From assembly GCA_018221135.1 (NCBI GenBank), contig JAAOYB010000002.1, positions 1 through 42,041 of the forward strand: 42,041 nucleotides of DNA, given 5' to 3'. This document shows positions 8,188 through 15,819 of the stretch, piece after piece. Every line of letters begins with the position of its first letter. Within the stretch, counting starts at the first letter, position 1. The position numbers and the translations under genes are program-made. Origin of the DNA: Candidatus Woesearchaeota archaeon (GTDB lineage: Archaea > Nanobdellota > Nanobdellia > Woesearchaeales > BM511). Under the pieces are notes generated by a model. The model saw only the letters and a program-made list of their open reading frames with translations, made no database searches and had not been told where the DNA came from.

Positions 8188-8715
8188 ATGGTTGAACAAG
8201 ATTATAATTTATCTCTTCCAAAAAAGTATTATATGCAAATAGGGGCGCCTATCCATAAAAGAGCGTTGGCTTTCTTAATTGATTTTCTCATACTTGACTT
8301 CGTGGTTTTTAGCACGACGACACAAACACTAAAAAACGTGCTTCCTGACTCGTTGAGTTTCTCACAAAGCCTTAGTTTTTTGCAAAGCAACTCGGCATTG
8401 ATGAATAAGCTGAGCGTCTTACTAGTAATAAATGCGGGTTTGATGTTCTCATATTTTTATTATACTCAGAAGAATTTCTCGCAAACAATAGGGATGAGAA
8501 TCCTCAAATTATATGTTGAGCCAATAAAAAAGCAAGGAAGAAAAGAAGAAGGAGTGATGAAGTCTTGGCAAGTAATTGTTAGGAATTTGTACATGATACC
8601 TATTTTTCCATTATTTATATTGTTCTTTATTGACGTAGCGTATTTATTGCTTTATAATAATCGTTTCAGCGAGAAGATTAGCAACACACAACTAGTAGAG
8701 GAGCACGAACTATGA
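8188..8715 (+). CDS. RDD family membrane protein
   Basis: About 175 residues. The RDD signature is visible twice: PIHKRALAFLIDFLILDF in the first helix (the Arg...Asp pattern) and SQTIGMRILKLYVEP after the second. A third helix follows near FPLFILFFIDVAYLLLY. RDD proteins are small membrane proteins, some implicated in ion exchange, and the function here is unknown. The ATG at 8188 lies about 30 nt after a TTTTTATATAC box (8153-8163), so the transcript looks leaderless and the TTG at 8182 is not needed. The stop overlaps the SppA start (ATGA), so the two are translationally coupled. Confidence 0.8.
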   Translation: MVEQDYNLSLPKKYYMQIGAPIHKRALAFLIDFLILDFVVFSTTTQTLKNVLPDSLSFSQSLSFLQSNSALMNKLSVLLVINAGLMFSYFYYTQKNFSQTIGMRILKLYVEPIKKQGRKEEGVMKSWQVIVRNLYMIPIFPLFILFFIDVAYLLLYNNRFSEKISNTQLVEEHEL

Positions 8716-9653
8716 CTAAGAAGATAAATAGGATTGAGCAACCAAGACAGGGTTTTGGTTGGAAGAAAATAATAATGTTTTTACTAACGCTTTGGATATT
8801 AAGCTTTTTTGTAAGTTTATTATTCTTAGATGATGATGGGATAGAGAGTGGGAACGTCGCGGTGATAAACATAAAAGGCGTGATAAGTAATGATGCTTCT
8901 AGTGGTGGTTTTGTTCAAAGCACAAGCGCTAACCCAGAAACCATCATTGATTTAATAGACAAAGCAGAAAACAACCCAGAAGTAAAAGCGGTTCTCTTCG
9001 ATATTAATAGCGGGGGGGGAAGCCCTGTAGCAACAGATGAGATATCAAGAAGGATACTTAAGTTGAACAAGACTTCTGTAGCGCTAATACGTGATGTTGG
9101 TGCTAGCGGTGCTTATTGGATTGCTTCAAGTGCTGATGCCGTATTTGCTAATAGGATGAGTATTGTTGGAAGCATAGGCGTAACCGGCGCGTACCTTAGT
9201 TTCGAAGGCTTACTCGATGATTACAACGTAACCTATAATCGCTTAGTAGCAGGCAAATACAAAGATATCGGGAGCCCGTTCAAAGAGATAACAAGTGAGG
9301 AAGAAACAATAATACAATCATTATTAGATGAGTTTCGAGACGAATTCATAACTCACATCAGTACTAATCGGGGTATGAGCGAAGAAAAAGTAAGAGCTCT
9401 GGCTACAGGAGAGTTCTGGAGTGGGGCTAGGGCTAAAGAGTTAGGCCTAGTTGACATGCTAGGCTCAAGAAGCGACGTCGAAGAATACTTAGAAGAATTT
9501 CTTAACGAAACAGTTGAGTTCGCAGAGTATAAGAGACCAACGAGTATAAGGGATTTATTAAACGTTGCTTCTAGCGGTTTTGGAAAAAGCATAGGAGAAG
9601 GCATCTCGAAGAACGCATATGAGACCGAAGCTAAAAAATCAATAATTATATAA
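8712..9653 (+). CDS. sppA: Signal peptide peptidase SppA-type serine protease
   Basis: 313 residues. One N-terminal membrane helix (about 19-39) is followed by a Clp/crotonase-type protease domain outside the membrane. The nucleophile is in VGASGAYWIAS (Ser near residue 132) and the general-base Lys in VAGKYKDIGSPFKE (near residue 182), the pair used by the short archaeal and Bacillus SppA. The oxyanion glycines are in INSGGGSP. Near the C terminus is the conserved TGEFWSGARAKELGLVD. It would degrade cleaved signal peptides or membrane fragments. It is translated in a two-gene operon with the RDD protein. Confidence 0.92.
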   Translation: MTKKINRIEQPRQGFGWKKIIMFLLTLWILSFFVSLLFLDDDGIESGNVAVINIKGVISNDASSGGFVQSTSANPETIIDLIDKAENNPEVKAVLFDINSGGGSPVATDEISRRILKLNKTSVALIRDVGASGAYWIASSADAVFANRMSIVGSIGVTGAYLSFEGLLDDYNVTYNRLVAGKYKDIGSPFKEITSEEETIIQSLLDEFRDEFITHISTNRGMSEEKVRALATGEFWSGARAKELGLVDMLGSRSDVEEYLEEFLNETVEFAEYKRPTSIRDLLNVASSGFGKSIGEGISKNAYETEAKKSIII

Positions 9654-9701
9654 AGTATTAATATCAAATATAGCTTTATCAAAAAGAGGTGGGCCTATAA
9701 A

Positions 9702-10031
9702 TTGGGTAATCATAAAAGGCATGTTAATATTTTTGAGAGAATAGTTTTGATAGTCGCGTTCAGCGTTGGCGTAATCGGATTCTTTATGATAAGCACTGCT
9801 TCGACTACTAATCAATGGCTTGAACTAATCGCGATTTTTACTTGGCTTAGCCTCATATTCTTAATGATACTCGCAGCTACTAACGAAGACGTAAAAGAAG
9901 AATTAGGAGTTATCATAAAAGAACACATCGAAGAAACAAAAGTCATAAAAGAACTCAATTATGATCTTCTAAGCGAGAACAAATTACTAAGAGATGATCT
10001 TAGAAAAATACTCAAAATAGACAAAAAATAA
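9702..10031 (+). CDS. Two-helix membrane protein with C-terminal coiled coil
   Basis: 109 residues, function unrecognised. Two hydrophobic helices (about 14-33 and 40-61) precede a charged helical tail of some 45 residues rich in Glu and Lys, likely a coiled coil on one side of the membrane. No ATG precedes the first helix. The TTG at 9702 is backed by a strong Shine-Dalgarno sequence, GAGGTGG at 9686-9692, which makes it one of the few genes here with a ribosome site. A TATA box in the end of sppA (near 9645-9652) would give a leader. A run of nine T residues at 10047-10055 follows the stop. Confidence 0.65.
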   Translation: MGNHKRHVNIFERIVLIVAFSVGVIGFFMISTASTTNQWLELIAIFTWLSLIFLMILAATNEDVKEELGVIIKEHIEETKVIKELNYDLLSENKLLRDDLRKILKIDKK

Positions 10032-10033
10032 AC

Positions 10034-10279
10034 TTATTTACTTCTCTTTTTTTTTAGGAATAGTGGGATCGCGTAGTGAGAATTGCATGTCTTGCCTGTT
10101 TTTTTTATTCTTGAGCCGCAAAAAAAGTTGTCAAAACACACCAGTGCCATGAGGAAAGTTACTAAGCTTGTCAAAAATTTTTGTTTCAAAAAAAGTATTG
10201 GTGTTAATATCAGCATTAGCATTCCTAGTATTCCATACAGACTTGTTTCGATTATGTACGCCTTATATGATTTGCTCAT
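10034..10279 (-). CDS. Small cysteine-containing membrane protein
   Basis: 81 residues, unrecognised. Two predicted helices (about 10-30 and 34-48) are followed by a short tail with three Cys (CFDNFFCGSRIKKTGKTC) and one His, then a basic end (KKKRSK). The cysteine spacing hints at metal or disulfide binding outside the helices. The ATG at 10279 is separated from the divergent argS promoter by only a few bases. It is convergent with the TTG-started membrane protein, 2 nt from its stop. It is probably real, given a T/A-rich box on its strand near 10308-10317. Confidence 0.5.
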   Translation of the reverse strand: MSKSYKAYIIETSLYGILGMLMLILTPILFLKQKFLTSLVTFLMALVCFDNFFCGSRIKKTGKTCNSHYAIPLFLKKKRSK

Positions 10280-10292
10280 TTTATGAGTTATT

Positions 10293-10300
10293 TTTATAAA
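10293..10300 (+). promoter_or_regulatory. TATA box that fixes the argS start
   Basis: TTTATAAA centred 31 nt upstream of the ATG at 10328. The upstream in-frame ATG at 10283 lies before this promoter, so the shorter argS product is preferred. Confidence 0.65.
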
Positions 10301-10327
10301 GTCCTACTTATATCTTTATTGCTTAAG

Positions 10328-11995
10328 ATGACCAAAATCGTTAGTCACGTACTCAGAGTCTTAAAAAAAGCAGGGGTTAAGAACCCAATCTTAGAAGTCC
10401 CCCCTGATGATAGGTTTGGGGATTACGCTTTTGGATGCTTTATACTTTCTAAGGAGTTAAGAAAAGCGCCGAATCAAATAGCTGTTGACTTAGAAAAAAA
10501 AGTAAGATCAGATGATGTTATAGAAGGGGTTAAAGTTGTTGGTCCATACCTTAATTTCTTTATTAAAAAAGAAGTTTTTCTTGAAAGCCTCAAAACGAGC
10601 GGTGTGACTAAGAATACTAAACCTGAAAAAGTCGTGGTAGAGTACAGCAGTCCTAACACTAACAAACCACTTCACCTAGGACACGTGAGAAACATAGTAT
10701 TAGGCGAGAGCACTTCAAGGCTTTTAGAAGAAGTTGGTAATAAGGTCATAAGGTCATGTCTTGTTAATGATAGAGGAATCCATATATCTAAGAGCATGCT
10801 AGCATACCAAAAATGGGGTGATGAGAGGAACCCTGATAAGAAAACTGATCATTTCGTTGGGGATTGGTATGTTCGCTACAACAAAGAAGCAGAGAAGAAT
10901 CCTGATTTAGAAGAAGAAGCTTTCGAGTTACTCCGAAAGTGGGAAGCAGGAGATAAAAAGGTTGTTACTTTATGGAAGAAGATGAACTCTTGGGTTTACA
11001 AAGGATTCGATGAGACCTACAAAAAACTAGGTATTATTTTTGATAAGACTTATTATGAGAGCGACCATTTTAGTAGCGGAAAAGAAATAGTAAAGAACGC
11101 GTTGAGTAAGAAAATATTTGTTCTTGATGACAAAAAAAACATAACGGTTCCTTTATCTAAGTATGGTTTTGATAATGACAAAGTAGTTCTTCGAGCTGAT
11201 GGCACAGGGGTTTACTTAACCCAAGACATCTACTTGGCTAAGAAGAAGTTGGATGATTACAAGTATGATAAATCAATATACGTCGTTGGGTCTGAGCAAA
11301 AACTTCACTTCGAGCAGTTATTTAAGACACTCGACTTATTAGGATTGGTTAAGACTAAGGACTTGTTTCACTTATCGTATGGCTTGGTGTATTTGCCAGA
11401 TGGCAAGATGAAGTCAAGAGAAGGCGTCGTTGTAGATGCTGATGACATAATAAGCGAGATGACGTCTTTGGCTGTTGAGGAGATTAATAAGAGGCACAAA
11501 TTATCAAAAGCAGAAGTTGATAGGCGCGCTGATATTATTGGTTTGGCTGCTTTGAAGTTCTTTATCTTAAAACACGACCCTTTAAAAGACATGACGTACG
11601 ACCCTAAAGAAAGTATATCGTTCGAGGGTGAGACTGGTCCTTACATTCAATACTCATACGCGCGCATCAAGAGCATATTAAGAAAAGCAAAAATATCAAA
11701 AGACGTGGTTCCTAAGAGTTTTAGCAGTGTTAGTTACAAAGAATATGTTTTGGCAAAGAAACTCTTAGAGTTTAGTGAAGTAGTAAGTTACGCTGCTAGT
11801 AATCTTAAGCCAAGCAGTGTTGCTAGGTACTTAATAGACTTAGCACAAATCTTTAACACTTTTTACATTAATCATAGGATTCTTGGCGAAGAAAAAAGTG
11901 TGTATGACAAAAGAATTTTTCTGATACAAAAAACTGCTGGTGTCTTAAAAGAAGGGTTATCTTTGCTTGGGGTAAGTGTTCTTGAAGAAATGTGA
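10328..11995 (+). CDS. argS: Arginyl-tRNA synthetase
   Basis: 555 residues from the ATG at 10328, class I. The N-terminal tRNA-recognition domain (about 1-95) is followed by the Rossmann catalytic core. VVEYSSPNTNKPLHLGHVRNIVLG carries the HIGH motif as HLGH, and the KMSKS loop appears as DGKMKSREGVVV. The anticodon-binding alpha domain with the typical GPYIQYSYARIKSILRK comes last. It charges tRNA-Arg with arginine. The insertions and the overall length suit archaeal enzymes. A longer start at 10283 would put the gene over its own TATA box. The next gene is convergent and unrelated. Confidence 0.95.
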   Translation: MTKIVSHVLRVLKKAGVKNPILEVPPDDRFGDYAFGCFILSKELRKAPNQIAVDLEKKVRSDDVIEGVKVVGPYLNFFIKKEVFLESLKTSGVTKNTKPEKVVVEYSSPNTNKPLHLGHVRNIVLGESTSRLLEEVGNKVIRSCLVNDRGIHISKSMLAYQKWGDERNPDKKTDHFVGDWYVRYNKEAEKNPDLEEEAFELLRKWEAGDKKVVTLWKKMNSWVYKGFDETYKKLGIIFDKTYYESDHFSSGKEIVKNALSKKIFVLDDKKNITVPLSKYGFDNDKVVLRADGTGVYLTQDIYLAKKKLDDYKYDKSIYVVGSEQKLHFEQLFKTLDLLGLVKTKDLFHLSYGLVYLPDGKMKSREGVVVDADDIISEMTSLAVEEINKRHKLSKAEVDRRADIIGLAALKFFILKHDPLKDMTYDPKESISFEGETGPYIQYSYARIKSILRKAKISKDVVPKSFSSVSYKEYVLAKKLLEFSEVVSYAASNLKPSSVARYLIDLAQIFNTFYINHRILGEEKSVYDKRIFLIQKTAGVLKEGLSLLGVSVLEEM

Positions 11996-12000
11996 ATGTT

Positions 12001-12738
12001 TTAGTTTCTTAGGTTTTTCCAAAGTCTTGGCACTGCGTAGTTTGCTAATTCTTTAAGGTTTATTATGTCTTCTTCGTTGTACTTAACTAATAGGTTAAGA
12101 TAGTCTTCGTCTCCGGTCTTCTCATATTTCTTCCATAGTCTTACTGCTTCGTACCCGCTCATCCCTTGTACTTCATCTGCTCTAGTGATCTTGAGTTCTT
12201 CCTCGATTCTTTTTAGTCCGCCTCTCAACCCTATTTTTTGACAGACGTATCTAAGGTCCATGTGAAGATGGTTATCAAAGTTTATGTCGTATTCTCTTGC
12301 TAGGATAGGCAAGTCAAAGCATTGGCCGTTAAAAGTGATTATCATCTTGTACTTGTCAAGTTCTCTTTGGAGTCTTTTTTTGAACAAGGTCTGGTTTTTT
12401 ACAAATATTTGGGTGTTTAAGCCATCAAAGAGCCCCACTATTGTGGTGTTGCCTCTAAAACTAGTTGTTTCGATATCTAAGAAGACAATGTCTTCTTTAA
12501 AGTAATCATATAACCTCCAATGCTCAGAAGGCTTAAGTGTCTTTGTAAAAAAGGTTTGATCACAATTAAGAAGCGCTTCTCTTGCTTTTATTATCTGCGT
12601 TTTGTGATAATCAAAACTCTTTGTTAGCGCCTCATCACTATTTTGGAAGACGTTCCAGTCAAGTATTCCTTTTTGCCAAAGAGTGAGTTCTTTATCCTTA
12701 CTTATTTTGTCTAAGAAAATAAAGCTTTGACGAATCAT
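12001..12738 (-). CDS. RNase H-like DEDD exonuclease (YprB family)
   Basis: 245 residues. A DnaQ-like fold is indicated by FLDIETTS near residue 89 (metal-binding D and E), then FNGQCFDLPIL with the next Asp, and YNEEDIINLKELA with the last Asp. This set matches the YprB-type ribonuclease H-like family. Proteins of this family are predicted 3'-5' nucleases acting on RNA or DNA, and the substrate is unknown. About 80 N-terminal residues precede the core with no recognised domain. The ATG at 12738 sits 25-30 nt after an ATATAAA box on the minus strand (about 12760-12768). It stands alone, convergent with argS. Confidence 0.82.
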   Translation of the reverse strand: MIRQSFIFLDKISKDKELTLWQKGILDWNVFQNSDEALTKSFDYHKTQIIKAREALLNCDQTFFTKTLKPSEHWRLYDYFKEDIVFLDIETTSFRGNTTIVGLFDGLNTQIFVKNQTLFKKRLQRELDKYKMIITFNGQCFDLPILAREYDINFDNHLHMDLRYVCQKIGLRGGLKRIEEELKITRADEVQGMSGYEAVRLWKKYEKTGDEDYLNLLVKYNEEDIINLKELANYAVPRLWKNLRN

Positions 12739-12858
12739 AAAAAAATTAAGGGGGTGGGTGGTTTATATTTTTTACTAATTTCTTTTTTTAAAAGCGCAAT
12801 TCTTAAATAAAGCTTGCTTGTTCTTTTTGATTACAAAAATATTTTTGGGAGTTGGTAA

Positions 12859-13290
12859 ATGATGGTTAAAAAAGGAGATAAAGTGCGTGTTGAATACGAA
12901 GGAACATTTGAGGATGGAGAAGTTTTTGATAGCAGCAAGAACCACGGAAAACCACTTGAGTTCGAACTAGGCGCAAAACAAGTCATTCCTGGTTTTGAGA
13001 GCGCAATAGAAGAGATGAAGGTTGGCGAAGAAAAAAGTATTAAGATAGAGTCAAAAGATGGGTACGGAGAAGTTAACGCTCAACTAATCCAAAAAGTCCC
13101 AAAAGAACACTTACCTAAAGACCAAGAAGTAAAAGAGGGAATGATGTTAGCAGTAGGATTGCCTAACGGGCAACAAATACCTGCGAGGGTCAGCCAAGTC
13201 AGTGACAAAGAGGTTACTCTTGACTTAAACCACCCATTAGCTGGTAAGACTCTTAATTTTAAGTTAAAACTATTAGAGATAGTAAAATAA
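12859..13290 (+). CDS. FKBP-type peptidyl-prolyl isomerase (SlyD-like)
   Basis: 143 residues. The FKBP fold opens with VEYEGTFEDGEVFDSS, followed by GAKQVIPGFESAIEEMKVGE, the standard active-site flap and turn. The segment of about residues 65-120 (GYGEVN...DLNHPLAGKTLNFKL) is the insert-in-flap form of SlyD and archaeal FKBPs, which combines proline isomerisation with chaperone activity. The metal-binding His-rich tail of bacterial SlyD is absent. It is cytoplasmic, with no signal peptide. Two adjacent ATGs (12859 and 12862) are possible. GGGAG upstream may help ribosome binding, and a CTTAAATA box near 12803-12810 is the likely promoter. Confidence 0.93.
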   Translation: MMVKKGDKVRVEYEGTFEDGEVFDSSKNHGKPLEFELGAKQVIPGFESAIEEMKVGEEKSIKIESKDGYGEVNAQLIQKVPKEHLPKDQEVKEGMMLAVGLPNGQQIPARVSQVSDKEVTLDLNHPLAGKTLNFKLKLLEIVK

Positions 13291-13295
13291 AACTC

Positions 13296-13330
13296 TTTTT
13301 TTCTTATTATATTATTTATTTCTTTTTTTT
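13296..13330. terminator. Bidirectional T/A-rich terminator region
   Basis: Two runs of T on the plus strand (13296-13302 and 13323-13330) flank an A/T-only stretch between the FKBP stop and the end of the convergent membrane gene. T-runs are the usual archaeal termination signal. The minus strand lacks a comparable run here, so only plus-strand termination is clear. Confidence 0.5.
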
Positions 13331-13546
13331 GTGAAAAGTTGTTAAGTAGAGGTGCGCAACTAATAGTAGTGCCAGGGGGATTATTAGTTTTTCGTGAATA
13401 ATAAAACTTCTTGCTTTAGTTAATAACCCAAAAGTCATTGCTTCTACTATTCTGTACTTTGTTATGCCATACCCTGTTAATATGTAAAGTATTACTATGC
13501 CTAGCATGGTCCAACTCAAAACTTTTCTTGTTTTTACAACATCCAT
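13316..13546 (-). CDS. Mini two-helix membrane protein, possible b-haem partner
   Basis: 76 residues with two hydrophobic helices (about 10-28 and 49-68). A conserved-looking pair of histidines, one in FIIHEKL just before helix 2 and one near its end (LVAHLYLTT), resembles the haem ligands of DUF4405-like or YedZ-like membrane cytochromes, but the protein is far smaller. It starts 2 nt after the stop of the sulfite-oxidase-like lipoprotein, on the same strand, so the pair is an operon. By analogy with YedY-YedZ it could supply electrons to or take them from that protein. The haem idea is inference. A dimer would be needed to make a four-helix core. Confidence 0.6.
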   Translation of the reverse strand: MDVVKTRKVLSWTMLGIVILYILTGYGITKYRIVEAMTFGLLTKARSFIIHEKLIIPLALLLVAHLYLTTFHKKKK

Positions 13547-13548
13547 TT

Positions 13549-14208
13549 TTAGTTTCCTATAAATCTTTTGTCTAGGTCTCCTGTGTTTGAATATCCTCTG
13601 CTCTCCCAGAAACCCTCGTAATCCTCGTCGTCGGATAACTCGATTTTAGTTATCCATTTTATCCATTTATACCCCCACTTAGTCTCTGCTACTAATTGGA
13701 ATGGGAATCCTCGCTCTGGAATGATTGTGGCGTTGTTCATCATATAAGCCATTAATATATCGTTTTCTGTTACGTATTCTAATGGGAAACTCGTTGAGTA
13801 CCCGTCGTACGCGTATAAGATTATGGTGTTCGCTTCAGGTTTTATATCATTTTGTTCTAATAATTCTCTTAATAGGATGCCTCGCCACAAAATCTTCGCG
13901 CTCCAGCCCTCGACGCAGTTTAGCTGCACGACTTTCTCATAACTCTCAAAACCGTTAATTACTTCGTCGTACGTGTACGTTGTTGGATTGTTTACTAACC
14001 CAACTATTTCTAATTCGTAGTTTGAGATGTTTATTAGTTGTGGTCCTTTTATGCTGTTTTCTCTAAAAGCATGTATTGAATCAAGTCGCTCTCCTTTGTA
14101 CTCACGCACTTCTACGACGTTGAGAGTCTTAATGGTTTGTTGACTTTGACACGAAACCACAAATAGTAGGGTGGTTAGTAATAATAAGAGTATAAGAGTT
14201 CTTTTCAT
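13549..14208 (-). CDS. Sulfite-oxidase-like molybdopterin domain lipoprotein
   Basis: 219 residues from the ATG at 14208. An in-frame TTG at 14217 is less likely, since a GGTTATAAA box is centred about 30 nt before the ATG. The signal sequence ends in a lipobox (FVVSC, Cys near residue 20). The mature part matches the oxidoreductase molybdopterin-binding domain. The metal-ligand Cys is in VVQLNCVEGWSAK, followed by GILLRELLEQ, an IILYAYDGYSTSFPLEY segment and GFPFQLVAETKWGYKWIKWI. Family members reduce or oxidise small substrates such as methionine sulfoxide outside the cell. The signal has KR, not the twin-arginine motif expected for a cofactor-loaded enzyme. The dimerisation domain of true sulfite oxidases is absent. 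A two-histidine membrane protein follows. Confidence 0.85.
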   Translation of the reverse strand: MKRTLILLLLLTTLLFVVSCQSQQTIKTLNVVEVREYKGERLDSIHAFRENSIKGPQLINISNYELEIVGLVNNPTTYTYDEVINGFESYEKVVQLNCVEGWSAKILWRGILLRELLEQNDIKPEANTIILYAYDGYSTSFPLEYVTENDILMAYMMNNATIIPERGFPFQLVAETKWGYKWIKWITKIELSDDEDYEGFWESRGYSNTGDLDKRFIGN

Positions 14209-14260
14209 GACTAACAATTATCTTTTCTTTCTTTTATAACCTTTTTCCTTTATGATTAAT

Positions 14261-14268
14261 TTTATAAG
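14261..14268 (+). promoter_or_regulatory. TATA box that fixes the P-loop gene start
   Basis: TTTATAAG centred 32 nt before the ATG at 14297. The earlier in-frame ATG at 14252 precedes it and would not be in the transcript. Confidence 0.55.
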
Positions 14269-14296
14269 TATTCTAGAACTCCCCCCTTTTTTTATA

Positions 14297-14734
14297 ATGA
14301 TTGAAGTCGTAGGGTTTGAGAGAGGCGTAGAAAAAGTAGTTGACACTGTTTTATCTTCAGGGGAGACGCCTAGCTTGGTTAGTATTCATGGATTCCCAAA
14401 TAATGGCAAGACTCAGCTAAGAAGCACTGCTCGTAACAAATTATTTGATAAGGGAGTGATGGGATGGGTTGGTATGTGCGGGGACTCTTTAGATAGCCTT
14501 ACTCGTTACGATGAAGAACCTTCTTTTTACTTGATTGAAGACTTATACTACACCTCCATGGTTCAAAGATACACAACAAAACATTTTGGGAGACTCCCTG
14601 AATTATCGATTTTTATAACAAAAAAATTTGATATGGTAACTGTCTCCCCTCTAATAAAAGAATTAATACTCGCAGAGGTGTACGGCCTCATCATTGAGAA
14701 CCCTTCTGCAGTTGTTAAGAATCCTCATTGGTGA
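14297..14734 (+). CDS. Small orphan P-loop protein
   Basis: 145 residues. A Walker A motif (GFPNNGKTQ, near residues 33-41) follows a short beta strand (LVSIHG), and a probable Walker-B-like strand is SFYLIEDLYY near residue 80. After that the fold is short: strands at LSIFITKK and VYGLIIEN, and little helical lid. It resembles a nucleoside-kinase or ATPase core with most of the C-terminal half missing, but the substrate cannot be named. The start at 14297 is set by a TATA box at 14261-14268. It is monocistronic, with a small membrane protein after it under a separate box. Confidence 0.6.
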   Translation: MIEVVGFERGVEKVVDTVLSSGETPSLVSIHGFPNNGKTQLRSTARNKLFDKGVMGWVGMCGDSLDSLTRYDEEPSFYLIEDLYYTSMVQRYTTKHFGRLPELSIFITKKFDMVTVSPLIKELILAEVYGLIIENPSAVVKNPHW

Positions 14735-14772
14735 ATAATTTTATATAGTACAAAAAACAAATATTTTTTTAT

Positions 14773-15024
14773 ATGGTAAGCGACAACAAATTTTTGAGTA
14801 TAGCTTTTGTGATGATAGCTCTTAGCGGCGCAGTACAAGCAATAGCAAGTTTTAGGAATTTTACGTACAGAATTGCTAGTCCGTGGGAGAAGTTCGCCTT
14901 CTTCTTAGTACTATTAATTGTGCTGATAATATTCGTCCTCGGAGCTCTTAGTGTTAAAGAATTAAAAAAAATAATTACTTTTTTAGTTTTGAGACTAAGA
15001 TTACTTATTGTATTTGTAGTCTAA
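14773..15024 (+). CDS. Small two-helix membrane protein
   Basis: 83 residues, unrecognised. Helices lie at about 7-26 and 41-60, and a basic C terminus follows (KELKKIITFLVLRLRLL), perhaps a third short helix. The ATG at 14773 follows a TTTATATAG box (about 14740-14748). The last 24 bases overlap the end of the convergent DUF7670-like gene. Confidence 0.5.
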   Translation: MVSDNKFLSIAFVMIALSGAVQAIASFRNFTYRIASPWEKFAFFLVLLIVLIIFVLGALSVKELKKIITFLVLRLRLLIVFVV

Positions 15025-15354
15025 AAAGAATAAAAAACTAATTATTAGTAAAGGCAGGCTTAGTATCAGAAAGCTTGCTATGTCTTTGTACGTGTTAAAA
15101 AATATTGTGAAAATAAGCGCTATTCCTAGAAACGCGACACTAGCGATTTTTGGGTGTTTCCAAACAAGAAACAAAATCAAGCCTAAAAGTATGCTAGGTG
15201 TGAGGTGCATTAGCAAGGCCATCACTAATTCTATAGAGGAATAACTCTCACTGAAGACGTCGAGTGCGAATACGCTGATAAAAGCGATGAATAACAACAC
15301 AATACTTCTTGGAGTCCAAAACAAGACTTTTCCCTTAGTTTTTTTAGAAATCAT
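15001..15354 (-). CDS. DUF7670-like membrane protein
   Basis: 117 residues with four predicted helices. The opening VLFWTPRSIVLLFIAFISVFALDVF and the central LMHLTPSILLGLILFLVWK match the small DUF7670 membrane family as I remember it. Function is unknown. It is encoded 3 nt downstream of the hemerythrin-like gene on the same strand, so the two are probably co-transcribed. The C terminus overlaps a convergent small membrane gene by 24 bases. Confidence 0.65.
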   Translation of the reverse strand: MISKKTKGKVLFWTPRSIVLLFIAFISVFALDVFSESYSSIELVMALLMHLTPSILLGLILFLVWKHPKIASVAFLGIALIFTIFFNTYKDIASFLILSLPLLIISFLFFLDYKYNK

Positions 15355-15357
15355 TTC

Positions 15358-15765
15358 TTAATCATCAGTGTTTTGGTGGAATTCTTCAAAAGCAGGGATT
15401 AATGTGTAATCCTCGATTACTAATCTGTTTTTTATCTTGAAACTAAAATCTTTTACTTGGTCTAATAATTTACCGGTTAGGATCCCATCGTTTTTTATTG
15501 CTTTATTTAGGCATTTCTGAACGTCTTTCTCTAGTTTTATCATGAGTCTATAGAAGCTTTTGCCTAATTCTTGGAATTCTTTGTGTTTAGAATTGCAAAG
15601 CGCGGGGTATAAGATTTCGTTCTCGGCGACTAAGTGCTCGCTTATCTTTCCTCTAAGCTCAATAACTTTCTTCCTATTACTCTTACTCTTAGGGTATTTA
15701 GTTATGTAATCGAATAATTCCATTATTCTTTTGTGTTCTTGCATTAATTCTTCTATATACACCAC
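15358..15765 (-). CDS. Hemerythrin-like HHE domain protein
   Basis: 135 residues, a four-helix bundle. The first ligand segment is LMQEHKRIMELF and the second KISEHLVAENEILYPAL, giving the HxxxE pattern for a di-iron site. In the second half the corresponding motif reads NRLVIEDYTLIPAFEE. The Glu is kept, but the expected His is Arg or Asn, so the di-iron centre may be incomplete. Such proteins bind O2 or NO or handle iron. It starts at GTG 15765 (a second GTG at 15762), 30 nt after an ATTTATAAAG box on the minus strand. A DUF7670-like membrane gene follows at once. Confidence 0.75.
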   Translation of the reverse strand: MVYIEELMQEHKRIMELFDYITKYPKSKSNRKKVIELRGKISEHLVAENEILYPALCNSKHKEFQELGKSFYRLMIKLEKDVQKCLNKAIKNDGILTGKLLDQVKDFSFKIKNRLVIEDYTLIPAFEEFHQNTDD

Positions 15766-15819
15766 TCTAATTTTTTCTTATGAGAAATAAGCTTTATAAA
15801 TTTTTTGTATTATTCTATA

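Noticed and set aside
10283-10327. N-terminal extension of arginyl-tRNA synthetase from an earlier ATG
   Set aside because: The TATA box at 10293-10300 lies inside it.
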